A stretch of 64,000 nucleotides of DNA from Sternotherus odoratus. Taxonomy: Eukaryota > Chordata > Testudines > Kinosternidae. Below are positions 23,146 to 34,394 of the stretch, one piece after another. The stretch lies in NCBI GenBank assembly GCA_032164245.1, contig JAVMKO010000020.1, positions 11,373,206 to 11,437,205 of the forward strand. The letters run 5' to 3'. Every line of letters begins with the position of its first letter. Within the stretch, counting starts at the first letter, position 1. Position numbers and translations under genes: made by a program. The notes under the pieces were generated by a model. That model was not told the origin of the DNA. It saw only the letters and a program-made list of their open reading frames with translations, and searched no databases.

Positions 23146-23760
23146 TAGGCTTTGAAGGGAGACACCATCCTAGCCACTATGGATGTAGAAGCTCTCTACA
23201 CAAACATTCCACACACAGATGGACCACTTTGTCCTCACCCACAACTATTTCCGATTCGGAGACCATTTATACTTTCAAGTCAGCAGGACTGCTATGGGTA
23301 CCTGCATGGCCCCACAGTACACCAACATTTTTATGGCTGACTTAGAACACCTCTTCCTCAGTTCTCATCCCCTTAAGTCCCTACGCTACTTGCGCTACAC
23401 TGATGACATCTTCATTATCTGGACTCATGGGAGGGAGGCCCTTGAGGAATTCCACCAAGATTTCAACAATTTTCACCCCACCATCAACCTCAGTCTACAC
23501 AAGAGATCCATTTCCTAGACCCTACAGTGCTAATAAGTGATGGTCACATAAACACCACCTTATACTGGATACTTACCTACATGCCTCCAGCTTTCATGGA
23601 GACCACACCACATGATCCATTGTCTACAGACTCTTCTCAAGTCCCGTACATCTCCAACCAGTTAAAATGAGGACTTGCAATGCCTTGACTTCTTTTCACC
23701 CATTCTCCTTTGAACCCCGGAGATAAAGCCAAGCCCATACCATTTGCCTTGTGCGTGACA
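23146..23760 (+). mobile_element. Penelope-like element (PLE), reverse transcriptase fragment
   Basis: In two frames the + strand encodes 'TMDVEALYTNIPH' and then 'TAMGTCMAPQYTNIFMADLE', 'RYTDDIFIIWTHG' (YxDD catalytic box) and 'FNNFHPTINLSLHK', hallmarks of the Neptune-type PLE reverse transcriptase. About 30 residues are missing at the frame change near 23217. After a stop at 23518 the protein continues as 'DPTVLISDGHINTTLYW' with more stops. No GIY-YIG endonuclease domain is visible. It is dead. It probably belongs with the tails at 30654, 32423, 46097 and 55118. Confidence 0.85.
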
Positions 23761-24305
23761 TGAACCCTTCTTGCCAGCAGCTGTGTCACTATGGCTACGG
23801 AGTTCGGTTGTGGTAATATACGAGGCAGGAGAAGGAGTGGAAGGGCCGGAATCTTATTACTCTTCTGAGATGCATTACATGGCTCATTGCACCGTCTGGA
23901 AGGTTAGGGCTTCTTTAAGAGCACGTTCCTGAAATGGGGCAGGCTAATAGAAAAATGTCCCTTCAGACTCTTCCAAATAAAACCAGTTAAGGGCACAAAC
24001 GGCTGCTTTTGTCAGCAGCGAGGTGACATATTGCTCTGCTCCGGCGAGAGGTTGATGCTCTTAACTGCAGTGAAGTAGCTCGTGCGCCTATAATAGTTAC
24101 ACACTGTGCTGGCCCACGGGATGCCCCTGCCTGGCGTTCAGGGCTCATGTTCCACAGCCAGGCTGTCGCTCCGGGGACGGGCGAAGGAAAGGGGAAGCAG
24201 GAGCACAGCCTGCCACCGTTGGACTTTGAACTCTGCTAAATGGTGGGCAGATACTAACAAGTGGTTACTCTGGGGCGTCGGTAACGGACCACAGAGCCGT
24301 ATTCT

Positions 24306-24920
24306 TAGGGCCCTACCACATTCACGGCCTTGGAAATCACGTCACGGACTGGGAAATCTGGTCTTTTGTGTGATTTTATCCTGTACTATACAGATTTCAC
24401 AGGGGAAACAGCATTTCTCAAACTGGGGAGCCTGGCCCAAAAGAGAGTTGCAGGGGGGTCACCAGGTTATTTTTTTGGGGGGGTCACAGTATTGCCACCT
24501 TTCCTTCTGTGCTGCTGCCTTCAGAGCTGGGCTGCTGGAGAGTGGCGGCTGCTGACCGAGGGCCCAGCTCAACAGGCAGCAGGGTGGAAGTAAGGGTGGC
24601 AATACCACACCGTGCCATCCTTACCTCTGCCCTGCTGCTGCTGCTGGTGGTGGTTCTGTCTTCAGAGCTGGGCTCCCAGCCAGCAACTATGGCTCTTCAG
24701 CTGCCCAGCTCTGAAGGCAGCGTCGCGGTCAACAGCAGCGCAGAAGAGTGGCAGTATCGCAACCCCCTGCAATAACCTCGGGACCCCCCAACACAACTCC
24801 TTTTTGGGTCAGGACCTTTACAATTACAACCCTGTGAATTTTCAGATTTAAATAGCTGAAATCATGACAATTATGATTTTTAAAATGACCAAAATGGACC
24901 GTGAATTTGGCAAGGCCCTA
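24306..24920. mobile_element. Non-autonomous DNA transposon, 615 bp, TAGGGCCCTACC ends
   Basis: The left end 'TAGGGCCCTACCACATTC' plus 'ACGGCC' mirrors the right end 'GGACCGTGAATTTGGCAAGG' plus 'CCCTA'. The second inverted layer includes 'CCTGTACTATACAGATTTC'. The interior has GC-rich 'CAGAGCTGGGC' words in both orientations and no transposase frame. I favour a hAT-type MITE, but the 8-bp target duplication is not clear. Confidence 0.75.
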
Positions 24921-25113
24921 GTTATGTTTCTTGGTCACAGGCTTAGAGAGATCAAGCTGTTATTGTCTGTCAGCTCAGTGGCCTGTGTGAAGTGAGTTTG
25001 CCAGTTCTCAGTTTTATCCACCACACAAAACATCACAGTGGGGGGAAGGGGGGAGGAGGGGAATTGCTCAGCAGACAGGTCACAGATGGAGAGGATCATA
25101 GATGATGGGAAGA

Positions 25114-25160
25114 ATCATAGATCATAGAGGATCATAGATCATAGAGGATCATAGAACATG
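25114..25160. repeat. 17-bp tandem repeat (ATCATAGATCATAGAGG), about 2.5 copies
   Basis: Two exact 17-bp units run from 25114 to 25147, followed by a partial unit. The motif resembles the ATCATAGA repeats at CR1 3' ends, so it may be a CR1 tail relic. Confidence 0.65.
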
Positions 25161-25289
25161 GAAAGTAAAATCATGTTGTTGCTGAGTTGAACTCCTGGTT
25201 TTAACTTCTGAAGCAAAGATGCTCCAGGGAGTTCAGCCTTTGGGTTCCAGACAGCACGGCCATTTCTCCCCCCACTTTTTGGATGAAGT

Positions 25290-25610
25290 TATCATCAAGG
25301 AAATATTTAGCTAGTGGAAAAATGTGAAAAGTGACGTGTCTGGAGTCGGGGATTATTAATTTGCGGGCGGATCTATTCCGAAAACCAACCCGTGATTAAC
25401 ACCAAAATGTTTCGGGCAATTTTGGAGGGGTGGAGGAGGAGTGACACTTCCAGACAGAGGGGGAGGCTGGGATATGGGACGGGAAAATGCTCAGCAAAGG
25501 GCGGTGTTGCTTTCACGGCTGCGTGGGGCATAACGAGATTATCCTCAGGTTGTCTCCCAGGCCGAATGCGGAAAACGTTATTTAAATTTCCAAAAGCTCC
25601 GATTCCTCGC
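25290..25610. other. Repeat-free segment, possible conserved non-coding element
   Basis: No family signature is visible. It has AT-rich words ('GGGATTATTAATTTGCGG', 'TTATTTAAATTTCC') mixed with isolated CpGs. It is flagged only as unlike the neighbouring repeats. Confidence 0.2.
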
Positions 25611-27034
25611 TGAATGGCTGTCAGAGCTGCTAAGTGTCACTGCAGAGCAGGTTATAGCTGCTACTCAGGGGTCTCTCCACACTCCTGGAGGAACCACCGC
25701 TAGCTCCAAGGGATGTGAACAGGAGGTGCGGTTTGGGAACATGAGGGGTGGGTAAACATTTGTATGTTGGTCTTTCACCCCCTCTTGTGCACAGTGTGGG
25801 ATCCGGCCCTGGGTGGTGTCCCAGTCAAGTCCCACTTTAGCTCTCTCTTGAGGGATTAAGGGGTGCGTATGTGACTGCCACCATCTTGGCCAACCCAGTG
25901 GGGACTTAACCAGGGACTGAAAAGCCTGAATCTCTAAATCCTGAATGTCCTGCATCCATCCGCCTGCATGCACGTGTGCGCTGCCTCTTGCCTGCAGTCT
26001 CCCTTTCCCATCCCTTGTTCAGCTTCATCCCTTGCCCTCCTGCGGCTCTTCTCTTGTTATGGCCGATGATCCAACCGTTCTTGCCCTGACTAGACTCCAC
26101 CCACCTGTCCTGCCTCAGATACCATTCCGGCCCCAGTCCACCACCTTGTATGGCCACTTGCTGAGGGCTTTTTCCTGGCCTGTCCTCCTGTCCAGGAGGT
26201 TCCCTCTATCCTGAGCGCCTGCAAATTTCTTCTCCAGTGTCTTTCCAGAGCAGCTGAGGATGTGGCTCGGTGCAGCTGCTTCTCCAAGCCCCTTCCTTTG
26301 TTCCTTCCGCCCTCCACCTGGGGGCTGTGTTCATGCATGCATGGCACTAACGAGGCTGCAACGGGAGCAGGAGCTTCTCCGCCCGCCCGACCTGAAGCTG
26401 AAGCAACTGAAGCAAATGAGCTGCTACTGTTGTTTGTCGATAACAAGGCTGGGCCAGCCTGGCATGAATCGCCTGCGGGGATAGCCGTGGGATTACCATA
26501 ACCTTTTAAAAGATAAAAGGGCTGTGGAAGCAAAGAGGGAGGTATTGCATACGCCAGGCTTCCTGGCTGCAGAGCCGCTGACCTGCTTGGAAACTTCTGA
26601 AATGCCTTCATCAGTGGCTTTGGCGGTGGGTCTCCCCGAGCCCCTTGTGTGTGTTGTGTTTTCTGCATCAGTAGAGCCAATGCCCAAGTTGGCACAATTA
26701 GCGGTCTGTGCTCTGGAGAGGCTTGGGGTGGACGTTGCAGGGCCGCTGCAGGGCAGGGCTCAGATGCATCAGTAAAGCGGTTTGTGGAGAGCCCAGGCCT
26801 GTATCAGGAGGGTGCTTGCAGAGCAGGTGACCTATGTGGGGGAAGCTGCTAAATACACTTCCATCATGGGGTCAATTTGAGCTCTGCTCTCCTCCCTTCG
26901 TGCACACGGCTTCCATTCTGGAGACCAGCTGCCTCCAGAGCTTTCTGTGCCTCTGTCTCTGGTGTCCTTGCTATAATGCCTAGTGGTCCCAACTTGGCTC
27001 AGGAGCCACTTGCACTAAGCCCTGCATGCACACA

Positions 27035-27275
27035 TACTGACAGACAGTTTCTGTCCGGAAGAGCTCACAATCTGAACAGATGAGACAGACACAGAATGGG
27101 ACAAAGGGAGGATTATTCTCCCCATTTTACAGATTGGGGTGGGGAACTGAGGCCCTGAAAGATGAACTGACTTGCCTGAGGCCACACAGGGGAGTCTGTG
27201 GCAGAGCCAGGAATTACATCTAAATCTTTTGAATACCCATCTGATTCTTTAAGCAGAAGTCCAGCTTTCCTATGT
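27035..27275 (-). mobile_element. SINE, antisense, nearly full length
   Basis: The antisense tail 'AGAGCTCACAATCTGAACAG', middle 'CCCCATTTTACAGATTGGGG', 'ACTTGCCTGAGGCCACACAG' and head 'GCAGAGCCAGGAATTACATC' occur in order. Confidence 0.7.
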
Positions 27276-29164
27276 CTCCATCTCTATCCCAGATTCCTTT
27301 TCTCCTCCCCTTTCATTAAAAGCTTGCCCTGCTTTGCCTGAAGGTCTCCCTTGCAATAGATACCATTACATTTTATCCCTTTGTCCTGCGCAGCTGGTTA
27401 AAATTTGGGACCCTGGTGGTTGTTCTAGTTGGGAGAAGAAAATTGTTTCCCCAAACACAGGAGGATCAAAACAAACTCACAGAGATTTCCTTTGTTGGTT
27501 TTCTCAAGCCTGCCTTTCCAGCCAGCACTCTGTACCCAAATAGCTTTGTCTCTTAGCTTTATCCCCGGATATGCTTCCAGGCTACATCTACTTGGCTTTT
27601 TCCTCTCTGCTTTTGTCCTTTGTCTCCTTGTGTTGTGCCACTTGCGGGCACCCACAGACCAGAGAAACAGTTTCCCCTATCAAAGCCCTGTACCTGCACT
27701 TGAAACCCTTTGAGCCACGATTTAGCTTCTGCTCAGCTTTTCCGTAGGCCTGTATTTTGGGTGCTGCTGCTGTTGCTTCTCTCACCTGATCCCAATGGAT
27801 TCTTTACATTTATTCTGGATGAAAGGCAGTGGCCGGGTGTGACCCATAGCAAGGTTTAGCTCGAGCCAAAACAGTGTACTGTCTCTGACCAATGTTTGCA
27901 GCCAAGGGAACCCATGTTGGACAAGGGGGCGCTCTGAGCTTGGGCCGCAAGTTGGCGGTGAATGTTCATTCATTTCCTGTGCCAGCAGCGTCTGGCTGTT
28001 GGCAAAGGTGTGACTAATGACCCATCTGTCCCAAGAGCCACGGGCAGCCCTGGGAAGAGCAGACAGGGCTTCCGATAGCATTAATGGACAGCAGTGACTC
28101 ATGCGAGATTCAGACTTTATACCCACTATTTTGCCTCAAAATTCTCCCGGACCCCCCTGTCCTGGAGATTCTATGAAGCCTCTTTGTACAGGAGCTGACG
28201 GGGAGGGAGGTGGATCTGGGGTGCTGTTAAGTGCCTAACTTCTGTCCTGGAGACCCTGACGCAGGCTTGAGCTCTTGTATCCCTGGTCTGTGCACAGTGG
28301 AGGCATACACAGGGGTTGCAGGTAACCTCCCCTTTCCTGCCCTGGAAGTCTCTGCACCATCTCCTACCCCTGCCTGTTGTGAGGGTTGGTAGGCTCGGGG
28401 TGGAGGCTGGAGTTGTCCCAGAGCTCCCTCAGAAACCCCAGCCTCACAGACCCCACTGCCTTTCTGCCTCATGAAATGTTAATGCTGGTACCGTATTAAT
28501 GAGCTCCCCAGAAACTGCGCTTTTCCAAGTGCAAGCTCTATTAAAATTCACCCAGGTCCCCGCAGGTCTCAGGCAGGACAGAAGCAGACGCTGACGAGGA
28601 TTATACTATAAGCCAGCACTGTGCATCGCTCCCACGCATACGTCGGTGCAGCAGAATGCAGGAGGATCGGCCAAAGTGAGCATGATCCAGCCGTACTAGT
28701 GCCTAATGCCTTCTGGTCTAAACCAGATCCCCAGACCCCAGATCAAATGCTCAGCGAGTGTGGGACCCGGTGGCAAAAGGTCATGGGAGCAACTGCTATG
28801 TGTCTACCACCCTGTGTGCTGCCCCAAGGCATGTCTGCCTGCTTATCATCTGAAGGGGAAGTTGCAGGGTAGAACATATGTAGCTTGGGAAGACAGGAAT
28901 CTGGGCAAACTCTGTGTTGCATTTTGCAGGGTAGGTTTTTAAGGTATATGCTGCGTTAGTACTTAGCACTTGTCTAGAACTTGGCAAGCCGCTGTCCCAG
29001 TTGAGAACAGTCCCCAAGCCACCGCTGGGGGAAGGGCGTGGGATAAATAGCTTTCTGTGCATGTATTGGGGGTGAGGGGATGGCAGCTACTTCCATCCCT
29101 GCCTTTTCAAGTAGGGTGTGCGATATGGCACACCAGAGCCAGCAGCGGGTGTGATCCCAGCGAC

Positions 29165-29280
29165 CCCAGTTCTCGCCTCTCCCAGCAGGAGGCGCTGTAG
29201 GGAATGGTGCACGGTGTAGGGATGCCCCCAGCCATTCCAGTTTTGGCCTCTCCCAGAAGGGGGTGCTGCAGGGAGAGAGG
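29165..29280. repeat. 72-bp tandem duplication with 'GCCTCTCCCAGCAGGAGGCG' core
   Basis: The unit starting 'CCAGTTCTCGCCTCTCCCAG' at 29165 is repeated, with substitutions, at 29237 as 'CCAGTTTTGGCCTCTCCCAG'. Each is followed by an '(A/G)GGNGCTGNAGGGA' stretch. Confidence 0.6.
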
Positions 29281-29742
29281 TTGGAAGGTCGTGTTCCAAA
29301 CGAGGCTTGAAATGTCTCATTTTCAGAGATGGCTTTAGAAGCCGACCCATTGTCTGACTCTCTTAACAGCTGCTTGGGTTGGCAACAGCTTAGGAGGGCT
29401 GGCTGTGGGGGAGCCTGTGAGCACTAACGGAACAAAGCAGGGGGTGGAAAAAACAAAGCCAAGGTTTCCCACCCAGGTAGCTGTTTGCCGTTTGTTAATT
29501 ACCAGGGCTCTGCAAATATTTCTGTTAGGAAACCCTCCTTGATGCTGCCATCTGTATCTGCCAGTGGAAACTGGGGGAACAACAGACGAATCCAGGATCC
29601 TGGTTGGTTTGCGGGGGAGGAGGAATTAGGGAAGAAATTACTGATGCAGTCAGGTGACTTTAAAATAGCATCTAGCTCTCCTTGGGCAAGTCGTCATGTT
29701 GACAAAAAAATCAGCCCTTGTTCCTTCTCCAGGGCATGTGTG

Positions 29743-29861
29743 GAGCAACCAGACAGCAAGTGTGAAAAATCGGGAACAGAGGGTGGCGGGTAATTGGCCC
29801 CTAAAGATAAAGCCCCTAAAATTGGGACTATCCCTAGAAAATCAGGACATCTGGTCACCCT
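29743..29861 (-). mobile_element. Short inverted-repeat DNA element (GGGTGACCAG family)
   Basis: It has a diverged left end 'GAGCAACCAGACAGCAAG' and an intact right end 'CATCTGGTCACCCT'. The interior 'GAAAATCAGGACATCTGG' and 'AAAAATCGGGAACAG' is as in the other copies. A (TG)n microsatellite starts directly at its right end (to about 29879). Confidence 0.75.
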
Positions 29862-30653
29862 GTGTGTGTGTGTGTGCGTTTGGTTTTTCTTTTTTGGTTT
29901 TGCTGATTGCTGGGATTCCGGGAGCAGATGCTGCACATCCAGCTGTGCACTTGACAGGCCGGCATTTCCGCATCTCCAGCAGCTCTCTTCACTTAACTGC
30001 TCCCCTTCTCCCTGGCCCTGCCTGGCTGCAAGCAGCCCTGCTGGGTCTCTGGGTCTTACGCCTGGGCAGCGCCTCTATACTGGAGGGGCTGCACTGTTGC
30101 GGCTGCTTCGCTGCAGAAGCACCTAGTATACCCTGTGTCTATGGGCACTGGTCACGTGGCTCCCTGGGGGAACCAGAGGGGAAGGCGCTAGCTGGCTGGG
30201 ACCCGGCACATCACAGGAGGTGATTCTGTTCTAGAGCTGGGCGAATAATTAATCCCTGTTCATCGAATAATGGACTAGAAAAATGTTGCAAATTCATGGC
30301 ATAAATTATGCACTGAATATTATTGGATGAGCTCTGATCCCCCTGCTGCTTCCCGCCTGGCTCACGTTAACCCCATTCCCTGCCATATGCTTACCTCTAG
30401 TCTGCGCAGACCTTAGGAGAATTCATGGTAAATACAGGTCCTGTTCTGGCTGCAGATATACACACTGATCTGGTGGCAGCTGTCTGTGACCCTCCTAGCA
30501 GGAATCGGTAATGGGCGAATACGCCAATGTCTCGGTCGGGTGACAGCGCCCACATTTTCTGACTCAGATGCCTGTGAGCGCCCGACTAAAGGGCTCTGAG
30601 CGCCTGTGACTCTCCTTGAAGCCACTGGGGGAGTGGAGGTAACAGAGTCCTGT

Positions 30654-30773
30654 ATCAGAGAGGTAGCCGTGTTAGTCTGGAATAGCAGAGGTAACAAAGA
30701 GTCCTGTGGCACCTTAAAGACTAACTAAAGTATTGGAGCATAAGCTTTCGTGGGCTAATACCCACTTCGTCGG
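30654..30773 (-). mobile_element. Penelope-like tail, single copy, with hammerhead-like core
   Basis: On the - strand it starts at 'CCGACGAAGTGGG', continues through 'AGCCCACGAAAGCTTATG' and 'TTAGTCTTTAAGGTGCCAC', and ends '...CTACCTCTCTGAT'. It shares this 3' terminus with the dimeric copies at 46097 and 55118. Its 5' end falls at the point where those copies join their two arms. Confidence 0.75.
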
Positions 30774-30971
30774 TCTGGGTTTGGCCCGTTGTGATGCTGA
30801 GGGCTGGCGTTTGCCAGCAGATGGGGTCAGAGAGGGGTCCTGTGCCAAGCTGGCAATTAAGTACTAACACACTTTACAAAAAAACTGCTCCAAGCCCCTG
30901 GTGTTATCTCAGCAGAGAACAGGAAATGGCTCTCGGTTTGAGCTGCCCACAGCAATGAACCCTGCAGCTGC

Positions 30972-31015
30972 TCATAGAATCAGAGAAACACAGGCTTGGA
31001 AGGGACCACAAGTAG
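30972..31015 (-). mobile_element. CR1 3'-end fragment
   Basis: 'CATAGAATCAGAGAAACACA' followed by 'GGCTTGGAAGGGACC' is the antisense extreme 3' end of CR1. It lies about 180 bp before the exon 4 acceptor. Confidence 0.75.
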
Positions 31016-31192
31016 GCACAGTGCGGTGTGTCTCGGTGCCGGTGCATGCCAGAATGCCGTAGCTGTAGCCACCCTGTTCTGGCGCCCCTCGTTACGTACA
31101 CCCTCTCCTCTTCCCTAGTCTCGGGGCGTGCCAGCAGCACTAGCCGCTCTGAGTAACGCCCATCCCCTCTCCCTCTCTCTCTGCTCGGACAG

Positions 31193-31541
31193 GAATGGAT
31201 CCTGCCACCAACTCCAAAAGTAACCACTGCCTCGATGCAGCCAAAGCCTGCAACCTGAACGACAACTGCAAGAGGCTGCGCTCGGCCTACATCTCCACCT
31301 GCAGCAAGGAGATCTCGGCCACCGAGCACTGCAACCGCCGCAAGTGCCACAAGGCCCTGCGCCAGTTCTTCGACCGGGTGCCCAGCGAATACACCTACCG
31401 GCTGCTCTTCTGCTCCTGCAAGGACCAGGCCTGCGCCGAGCGCCGCCGGCAGACCATAGTCCCCAGCTGCTCCTACGAGGACAAGGAGAAGCCCAACTGC
31501 CTGGATCTGCGGAACATGTGTCGGACGGACCATCTCTGCCG
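31193..31541 (+). CDS. GFRA2: GFRA2 exon 4: second cysteine-rich domain (ligand-binding) and start of domain 3
   Basis: This is a 349-bp exon with acceptor 'CTCGGACAG' after a CT-rich tract and a GTAAGA donor at 31542. It completes the Gly codon from exon 3 and ends two bases into an Arg codon (phase 1 in, phase 2 out). The peptide has 13 cysteines: '[19 protein letters not shown]', '[20 protein letters not shown]', '[16 protein letters not shown]', '[20 protein letters not shown]', 'TDHLC'. The basic '[12 protein letters not shown]' stretch lies in domain 2, the part of the family that contacts the ligand. The first residues ('GMDPATN') differ from the mammalian linker as I remember it, where alternative spacing is tolerated. 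The ATG at 31195 is internal, not a start codon. The next exon (rest of domain 3) is not in the window. Confidence 0.96.
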
Positions 31542-32422
31542 GTAAGAACTGTCCTCCCTCCTTCCCCGGCCGTGCACATGTGCACGCTTTGTTCTTGGTT
31601 CTCCACCTGCATGGCCTGATGGGGAGACTAGAACAGGGATGCCCCACAGACCCTCCTGGTGCATTCCCTGCAGATCTGGTGGGATCCAAAGGCCTGGTGG
31701 CCCAACAAGCCTGGATCCTTCCCAGACCCTCCAAGCAGCCAGGAGATTGGAGGCGGGGGAAGAGAAGCCTCCTCTTCCATTCCCAACTGTTCTCACCCGC
31801 CCCCCGCCCGAGTGAGGCTGAGGGGTGGGAAGAGGGGATGTTGGGCGGGAGGGTGCAGAGCAATCACAGCACTGCATGGATACAAAGATGCAGTGGTTGT
31901 GTGGCCTCCTCTGGCTCCCTTGCAGTGCTGGGGCGTGCGGCTGGTCTGTGTACACGTTAGCAGTGGTCTCTTCTGCGCAAAGCTCTGACCAAGCTGGTTA
32001 GCTGGCTTGTGGCTGGGTTTATCCTGCTACTGGTGGTTTGGTTGCTCTCTGGCTCCAGGCTGCATTTGGCTGGTTGGCTCTCATCTAGGTTTTTAAATTA
32101 GTGGTGTGAACTGGTGCACGGTTCCATGGATTCGGTGACCCCAGGGACCTGTCATGCCCTTAGACCAGGGTGGTGCAACTCCAGGATGTCAACGGAGCTG
32201 CACCGCTTCCCACCCACAGGGGATGGGCCAGTTGTCTCTGACATGCTTCTTTGACATGGTGCTTCCATGTTCCACAGTAGGCACCTTGCTATGGAACTCA
32301 TCAGCTGTGCATTCCCTTGGCTGGTTTTAACGCACTCGGGAGCAGCCTGTGATTTCAGAGATTAACTCAGACCCTTCTTGGTCATCCCCCTTGCTGCTGG
32401 ATGAGTGTGCGGTGTTGTAAAG

Positions 32423-32540
32423 GTGTCAGAGGGGTAGCCGTGTTAGTCTGTATCTGCAAAAAGAATGAGGAGTCCTTGTGGCACCTTAGAGACTAGCCAA
32501 TTTATTTGGGCATGAGCTTTCATGGGGTAGAACCTACAGC
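32423..32540 (-). mobile_element. Penelope-like tail, older subfamily
   Basis: The + strand reads 'GTAGCCGTGTTAGTCTGTAT', 'CTTGTGGCACCTTAGAGACT', 'GCATGAGCTTTCATGGGG'. This is the antisense of the tail seen at 30654, with more substitutions in the hammerhead-like part. Confidence 0.7.
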
Positions 32541-33164
32541 ATTTCCACTGATTGGTGTCCGGGGGATCCTGGACCGAGGTATAGCCACTCAGGTCAGCTG
32601 GCTGCCTGCCCATACGGCCTGTGGACGGGGTGTTCCATTATTCCTTGGTGGGATACTAGAAGGACTCAGGCTGGATTGTGTAGTCCAGGCTCCTGGAGAA
32701 GAGCTTTATTCCTTATCCATAGACTTGGGTGTTTAGTGGTTCTGCTGGCTCAAGCATTGTGTTGGCAGTGATGTTCTGTTGCAGCTGCTCAGATTCCTTC
32801 GTCCGTCTGTTGGCATTTGTAATCTGTCCATTTGCCTCGCCTACCCCAGCCTAACCTCTCTAGGTATTGACACCGCTCTCATCATCACATCATCTGACCT
32901 TCCATGGGGAAGGGCTACAGCTCTACTTAGGAATTTGTCTGAAGTCTTTGTCTAAGGTCTTTGACTTCCTGGAAGATGGAATTTAGTGCCCAGATTTAAG
33001 GAGGATTTTACGGAATCTGCTCTATGGGGTGGGTGGGGGGGAGCTGGTTGAAGTATTTCAGCGTGTGACAATCTTCCTCGTTACATTTTGAATTTTGACG
33101 AACAAGGGAGAGAGTTTTCCCTCTTGGTTTTTGTTTCACCAGTCCAGTCTTAAGTGGAAGTACA

Positions 33165-33426
33165 GTCTAGACTCTAGCGGTTAAGGCCAGGGACTGGGAG
33201 TCCAAAGATCTGGGTTCTGTTCACCAGCTCAGCCACTGACCTTCTGGGAAATCTTGGGCCAGTCACTTCCCCTGGCTGGGCCTCCCCGCCCCTCCTCTCT
33301 GTCTTGTCTATATACACTGTGAGCATTTGGGGCTGGGGCTGTCTCTGACTGTGTGTTTGTACAGTGCCTTGCATGTTGGAGCTTGGATCTCTGTTCGTGC
33401 TTCTAGTCACTGCAGTAATAGAAATA
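33165..33426 (+). mobile_element. Full tRNA-derived SINE, tail interrupted by a Tigger-like element
   Basis: It has the head 'GACTCTAGCGGTTAAGGCC', the box 'GATCTGGGTTCTGTTCACC', the middle 'TTGGGCCAGTCACTTCCCC' and the tail 'GGGGCTGTCTCTGACTGTGT', 'TGTACAGTGCCTTGCATG'. The A/T-rich end ('GCAGTAATAGAAATA') appears to continue after the inserted element at 33780. Confidence 0.75.
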
Positions 33427-33777
33427 CAGTAAAACCCCGATTTAACGGACCCCGATTTAACGGACTTCGGATGCAACGGACAAAATTTATGAGCAAGTCC
33501 GAAGCATCCCAAATCCGTTTTTTGTGGGCTGGCTGCCGACTCCCGGCTGCCGCCCGGTTCACAGCAGCGGGAGGTCTGGCTGGCGGGTGGGCTGGCTGCC
33601 TGCTCCCGGCTGCCGCCCGGGTCACGGCAGCAGGAGGGCTGCGGAGCTGCCGCCCCAGCCCTGTCGCGGGCAGACTGCTGCTCCAACAGCTCGGGTTTTT
33701 TTTAATTAAATAACGGACTTTCTGATTTAACGGACACCCCCTCGCCCGAATTAGTCCGTTAAATCGAGGTTTTACTG
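33427..33777. mobile_element. Pogo/Tigger-like MITE, 351 bp, TA duplication
   Basis: The terminal repeats 'CAGTAAAACCCCGATTTAAC' and 'GTTAAATCGAGGTTTTACTG' are flanked by TA on both sides. Subterminal 'GATTTAACGGAC' words repeat several times at both ends. The centre (33530-33655) is a GC-rich tandem duplication, about 60 bp per unit, with 'GGGCTGGCTGCC' and 'CTCCCGGCTGCCGCCCGG' in each unit. There is no transposase. Confidence 0.88.
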
Positions 33778-34394
33778 TAGTTAGAAATAGTAAGTAACAA
33801 GGAGTCCTCATTTGATGCTTTGTGTCTGGAGGAGTAGGGTGTAGGGGAATTGCCTTTCAAAGGCAGGTGGGTGTAGGGAGAAGGAAGACAGCCGGATGGT
33901 CAGGGTGTTAGCTTGGGACCCTGGGCACCTGCAGTCAGTTCCTTGCCCTGCCACTGACTGACTGTAGACTTAGCCTCTCTTATATCTACACTGCATTTTA
34001 AAACCTCCGGAAGTGAGTCTTAGAGTCCAGGACTACAGACTCAGGCTCATGCTACGGCGCTAAATACAGCTGTGTAGCTCTGAAGCCCACCCCAGGCTTC
34101 CTACTTAGTGTTGTAACATGAGGCAGAGTCTCTAGACCCGGGCTCTGCGACTCTCTGCTCAGTGTAGGTGTATTCCCGTGGTCCCAGTCGTAGAATGGGG
34201 ATACAGCACTGTGTTACCTCACAGGAGTGAGGATAAACCCATGAAAGGTCGTGAGGTGCTCACTGCTCAAATACTACAGCGAGGGCACCCTTTAAATACC
34301 ACTCCGAGATAGGCTCTTGCTCTAAAACGCCACGTCCACATCTCCACTCTTAGCGAAGTCCGCTGGTTTCCCTGTGCGCAAACTAAGTTGAGAG

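Larger units (their letters stand above)
18813..31192 (+). other. GFRA2: GFRA2 intron 3
   Basis: This is a complete intron of 12,380 bp with a GTAATA donor and an acceptor 'CTCGGACAG' after a CT-rich tract. It contains a CT microsatellite (19963), a C-rich array and CpG-dense block (20575-21460), a CR1/DNA-element/Penelope-like composite (22395-23760), a 615-bp DNA element (24306-24920), a SINE (27035) and a Penelope-like tail (30654). The segments 23770-24300, 25620-27020 and 27280-29150 show nothing nameable. No additional exon is supported. Confidence 0.85.

Noticed and set aside
23152..23518. Functional reverse transcriptase gene
   Set aside because: Part of the fingers region is missing, there is a frame change and stops follow, and no endonuclease domain is present. 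It is a dead Penelope-like fragment.
25114..25160. CRISPR-like short repeats
   Set aside because: The units are directly adjacent with no spacers, and the context is a vertebrate intron. The motif resembles a CR1 tail.
26090..26695. 201-codon - strand open frame
   Set aside because: No recognisable domain, no conserved motif and no repeat family. Treated as chance.
30904..31863. Longest open frame in the window (319 codons, - strand)
   Set aside because: It overlaps GFRA2 exon 4 on the opposite strand and stays open because of the exon's GC-rich codons. No family resemblance.
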